A program made the translations under genes and the position numbers. A stretch of DNA of 64,000 nucleotides from Hyphomicrobiales bacterium (GTDB lineage Bacteria; Pseudomonadota; Alphaproteobacteria; Rhizobiales; Rhizobiaceae): assembly GCA_900466475.1 (NCBI GenBank), contig UBMI01000021.1:372001-436000 (forward strand), given 5' to 3'. The notes under the pieces are model-generated. The model was not told the origin of the DNA. It saw only the letters and a list, made by a program, of their open reading frames with translations, and made no database searches. Numbering within the stretch: position 1 is the first letter of the stretch; every line of letters starts with the position of its first letter. Positions 61,400-64,000 of this stretch are shown in pieces.

Positions 61400-61846
61400 T
61401 CAGTCGAATTGCACCTCGTGCGGGTGCACGACGCCCTTCTTCAAAATCAGGTTGCCGTAGAGCCGGAACTCGGTGGTCGCGACAATATAGGCCGCCTTCC
61501 GTGCCATCTCGTAGAAGGCGAAGCGTTCGACGGATGCGATGGAAAAATCGCCGGCGCGCCGGGTGACGATCTCCTGGAATTCGGCGCAAACCTCCGGCAC
61601 CGCCTTGGGATCGCCGACCACCTCCATCCGCCATGCCGATTGCGGCACGAACGTATCGAGCGGCATATGGGTGAGGATCGCCTCGGCCATGGCAGTGGCG
61701 CTGACGCCATCAGCCCGGATGACGTCGGGCCCCATGCTGCTTGCAGGGAAATTGGCATCGGCAATGACGATGTCGTCGCCATGCCCCATGCTCTTCAGCG
61801 CATAGAGCAGATCGGGGCCAAGAAGCGGATGAATACCTTTAAGCAT
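61400..61846 (-). CDS. FucU/RbsD-family mutarotase (L-fucose mutarotase-like)
   Basis: 148 residues. MLKGIHPLLGPDLLYALKSM followed by GHGDDIVIADANFP, with the same catalytic His signature as the protein at 27921 and about the length of FucU (140). The C-terminal LYGNLILKKGVVHP block matches FucU. It interconverts anomers of the imported sugar before oxidation. It is separated from the binding-protein gene by 211 bases of AT-rich DNA, a probable second promoter site, and follows the aldose dehydrogenase gene by 9 bases. Confidence 0.9.
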   Translation of the reverse strand: MLKGIHPLLGPDLLYALKSMGHGDDIVIADANFPASSMGPDVIRADGVSATAMAEAILTHMPLDTFVPQSAWRMEVVGDPKAVPEVCAEFQEIVTRRAGDFSIASVERFAFYEMARKAAYIVATTEFRLYGNLILKKGVVHPHEVQFD

Positions 61847-61855
61847 GGTGTCTCC

Positions 61856-62875
61856 TCAGACCCGCACGGCCTCTTCGCCGAGCGGCGCGGCGACAAGCGT
61901 ATAGGGTTCGAATTCGGGATAGATGTCGGCAGGAAGCCGCGGCTCGAAATTTTCCATGTTGCGCGTCAGGCTCGACGGACGCGCGGTGCCGATCAGCACC
62001 GAGGAGACCAACGGGTCGTGCAGCGGAAACTGCAGGGCAGGGGCTGCCAGCGGTACGCCGTGGCGCTTGGCCACCTCTTCCATTGCGCCCACCTTGGCGA
62101 GCACTTCCTCGCTCGCCGGCATATAGTCGAAATGCGAGCCCGGCACCGGGCCGGTCGCGAGGATGCCGGAATTGAAGACGCCGCCGACGACGAACGAGGT
62201 TCCCTTCTGCCGGCAGAGCGGGATCAGTTCGGCAACGGCCGAACGGTCGAGCAGGGTGTAGCGGCCGGCCATCAGGATCGTGTCGATATCGGCGTTGCGC
62301 ATCACGTCGAGGCAGACAGGCACCTCGTTGACGCCGAGGCCGAATGCCTTGATCGCGCCCGAGGATTTCAGCTGCTCCAGCGCCTTGACGCCGCTGTCGA
62401 GGAAATTCTTCAGATGCACGGCATTCCTGGCCGCACCATGCGTATAGGCGCCGATGTCATGAACGAAGAGGATATCGATGCGGTTCAGGCCGAGGCGCGC
62501 ATAGCTGAATTCGACCGAGCGCATGATGCCGTCATAGGAATAATCGTAATCGGCGTCGAAGGAGAGCGGATCGACATAGCTGTAGTCGGGAACCGTGCCT
62601 GTCGGCACCGGGCGCAACAGACGACCGACCTTGGTGGACAGAACATAGTCGTTTTCCGGCTTGTCACGCAGGAAATCGCCGACGCGTCGTTCGGCAAGTC
62701 CGAGGCCATACCACGGCGCCACATCATAATAGCGGATGCCGTGATCCCATGCCGTTTCCAGCGTTTCCATTGCCTGCTCACGCGGGCAGGCGCGGTAAAG
62801 GCCGCCGAGGGCAGCGGCGCCGAAGCTGATTTCGGTCACCTCGAGCGCCGTCTTGCCAATTCTCCTCGTCTTCAT
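61856..62875 (-). CDS. Aldo/keto reductase, aldose (L-fucose type) 1-dehydrogenase-like
   Basis: 339 residues from the ATG at 62875, the better spaced of two adjacent ATGs behind GAGGAGG. AKR features: YYDVAPWYGLGLAERRVG (Asp/Tyr), VLSTKVGRLL (Lys), LFVHDIGAYTHG (His). This is the D-threo-aldose/L-fucose dehydrogenase and pyridoxal-dehydrogenase-like branch, which oxidises aldoses to lactones with NAD(P). The mutarotase gene next door supports that role. Confidence 0.88.
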   Translation of the reverse strand: MKTRRIGKTALEVTEISFGAAALGGLYRACPREQAMETLETAWDHGIRYYDVAPWYGLGLAERRVGDFLRDKPENDYVLSTKVGRLLRPVPTGTVPDYSYVDPLSFDADYDYSYDGIMRSVEFSYARLGLNRIDILFVHDIGAYTHGAARNAVHLKNFLDSGVKALEQLKSSGAIKAFGLGVNEVPVCLDVMRNADIDTILMAGRYTLLDRSAVAELIPLCRQKGTSFVVGGVFNSGILATGPVPGSHFDYMPASEEVLAKVGAMEEVAKRHGVPLAAPALQFPLHDPLVSSVLIGTARPSSLTRNMENFEPRLPADIYPEFEPYTLVAAPLGEEAVRV

Positions 62876-62915
62876 CATTCCTCCTCGTGAAGACCTGAAA
62901 TTCAATAAATATTAT

Positions 62916-64000
62916 TCAGAGCGTGGCTCCGAGATGCCACGGGACGAATTCGTTGTCGCCGTAGCCGAAAATCTCACTTTTCGTCTTCTTGCCGGAGGCC
63001 GTATCGACGATCAGTTCAAAGATCTCGCGGCCCTTGCCGCTGATCGTCGCGTCACCCGTAACGATCGAGCCGCAGTCGATATCCATATCCTCTTCCATCG
63101 AGGTATAGAGCGCGGAATTGCTGGCGAGCTTCAGGGAGGGCGCGGGACGACAGCCGAAGCAGCTGCCGCGGCCGGTCGTGAACGCGATCATGTTCGCGCC
63201 GCCGGCAACCTGGCCGGTGGCTGAAACCGGGTCGTAGCCGGGCGTGTCCATGAAGACCAGGCCGGGGGCGGTGACGCGCTCGGCATAACCATAGACGGCG
63301 GTCAGCGGCGAACGGCCGCCCTTGGCGACGGCGCCGAGCGACTTTTCGAGAATGGTCGTCAGGCCGCCGCGCTTGTTGCCCGGAGACGGATTGTTGTCGA
63401 GCGAGGCGCCGTGCAGGGCGACATAGTCTTCCCACCAGGCAATCTTCTCATCGAGCTTTTTGGCGACATCGTCGCTGACGGCGCGGCTGCGCAGCAAATG
63501 CTCGGCCCCGTAGATCTCGGAGGTTTCCGAAAGGATCGCCGTACCGCCGGCAGCCGCCAGCAGGTCGGCTGCAACACCGAGCGCCGGATTGGCGGTGATG
63601 CCTGAAAAACCGTCCGAGCCACCGCACTGCAGCCCGATGATGATCTCGCCGATCGACATCGGCACGCGCTTCTCACGGCCGACATCGGCAGCGATTTCGC
63701 GTAGCACACCCATGGCGCGCTCGACCGCGCGGCGGGACCCGCCTGCGTCCTGAATGTTGAAATGCCGCTTGGAGGCGCCCGCGCCGCTCTGGCCGTAAAG
63801 CGTCAGTTGGTTGACCTCGCAGCCGAGGCCGATCATCAGCACGCCGCCGAAATTCACATGGCGCGTATAGCCGGCAAGTGTCCGGTGCAGCACGTTCATG
63901 CCGTCACCCGTCGAGCTCATGCCGCAGCCCTGGTCGTGAACGATCGGCACGAAGCCGTCGATGCCGTCATAATGCGGCAGGATGGTGCGGTTGGCCTCAT
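62916..64000 (-). CDS. UxaA-family dehydratase (altronate dehydratase large-subunit type), 5' end outside window
   Basis: The frame stays open to the last base, so the N-terminus is cut off; the GTG at 63950 is internal. The visible 361 residues contain VPIVHDQGCGMS, MIGLGCEVNQL, IIIGLQCGGSDGFSGITANP and TGRGSCFGCRP, the conserved Cys/His blocks of UxaA/GarD-type sugar-acid dehydratases (iron-dependent). The N-terminal SAF-like domain is not visible and may be a separate gene. It should dehydrate the aldonate formed after the aldose dehydrogenase step (for fucose, fuconate). It is probably the upstream gene of the operon. Confidence 0.9.
   Translation of the reverse strand, partial: EANRTILPHYDGIDGFVPIVHDQGCGMSSTGDGMNVLHRTLAGYTRHVNFGGVLMIGLGCEVNQLTLYGQSGAGASKRHFNIQDAGGSRRAVERAMGVLREIAADVGREKRVPMSIGEIIIGLQCGGSDGFSGITANPALGVAADLLAAAGGTAILSETSEIYGAEHLLRSRAVSDDVAKKLDEKIAWWEDYVALHGASLDNNPSPGNKRGGLTTILEKSLGAVAKGGRSPLTAVYGYAERVTAPGLVFMDTPGYDPVSATGQVAGGANMIAFTTGRGSCFGCRPAPSLKLASNSALYTSMEEDMDIDCGSIVTGDATISGKGREIFELIVDTASGKKTKSEIFGYGDNEFVPWHLGATL

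Overview
The window is a GC-rich stretch of ordinary chromosome from a fast-growing alphaproteobacterium, most likely Rhizobium (etli/leguminosarum/tropici group) or a close relative. The main evidence is the minus-strand block rpmH-rnpA-yidC-(terminator)-yihA-argB, an frcR/frcBCAK fructose-transport locus of the type known from Sinorhizobium meliloti, a small RNA with CCUCCUCCC loops as in the rhizobial alpha-r14 (cuckoo) family, and two copies of a short intergenic repeat that I recall as common in Rhizobium genomes. I see no transposase, integrase, phage gene or CRISPR array. Both ends cut a gene: a LOG-family protein at the left and a UxaA-family dehydratase at the right.

Bases 1-13.5 kb: LOG fragment, secreted EF-hand protein, HAD pyrimidine nucleotidase, B12-type radical SAM enzyme, ada with a PEP-mutase-like gene, a divergent LysR/SDR pair, argB, then a three-gene unit of ECF sigma factor, membrane anti-sigma factor and secreted fasciclin protein, followed by yihA, yidC, rnpA and rpmH. 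13.5-24 kb: a chemoreceptor, a sensor histidine kinase, tRNA-Arg(ACG), three small exported proteins, an SDR, a phospholipid-methyltransferase-like gene, a TetR regulator, a decayed SDR pseudogene, an aldo/keto reductase and the small RNA.

24-46.5 kb: a lipoprotein-like alpha/beta hydrolase, a D-amino-acid dehydrogenase-like/proline-racemase-like pair, then the fructose block (mutarotase, ROK regulator, FrcB, FrcC, FrcA, FrcK). Fructokinase (39.7 kb) and glucose-6-phosphate isomerase (43.1 kb) lie nearby, so import, phosphorylation and entry into central metabolism of fructose are all encoded within about 17 kb. Between them are pyrC, pyrE, a diguanylate cyclase, a TetR/NmrA divergent pair, an ArsR/desaturase divergent pair with a 36-bp operator-like palindrome, and a FadD-like acyl-CoA synthetase with two perfect palindromes in its promoter region.

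46.7-64 kb: PRC-barrel protein, GH2 beta-mannosidase, glyoxalase I, an osmolyte ABC transporter with the E. coli osmF-yehYXW gene order, a LysR-type regulator that carries two HTH domains, cutC, and a minus-strand sugar operon (UxaA-like dehydratase, aldose dehydrogenase, FucU mutarotase, sugar-binding protein, double ATPase, permease, zinc dehydrogenase) that looks like uptake and oxidative breakdown of an aldose such as L-fucose. In all three ABC systems a GC-rich hairpin directly follows the binding-protein gene.

All functional calls rest on motifs and family resemblance read by eye; no database search was run.
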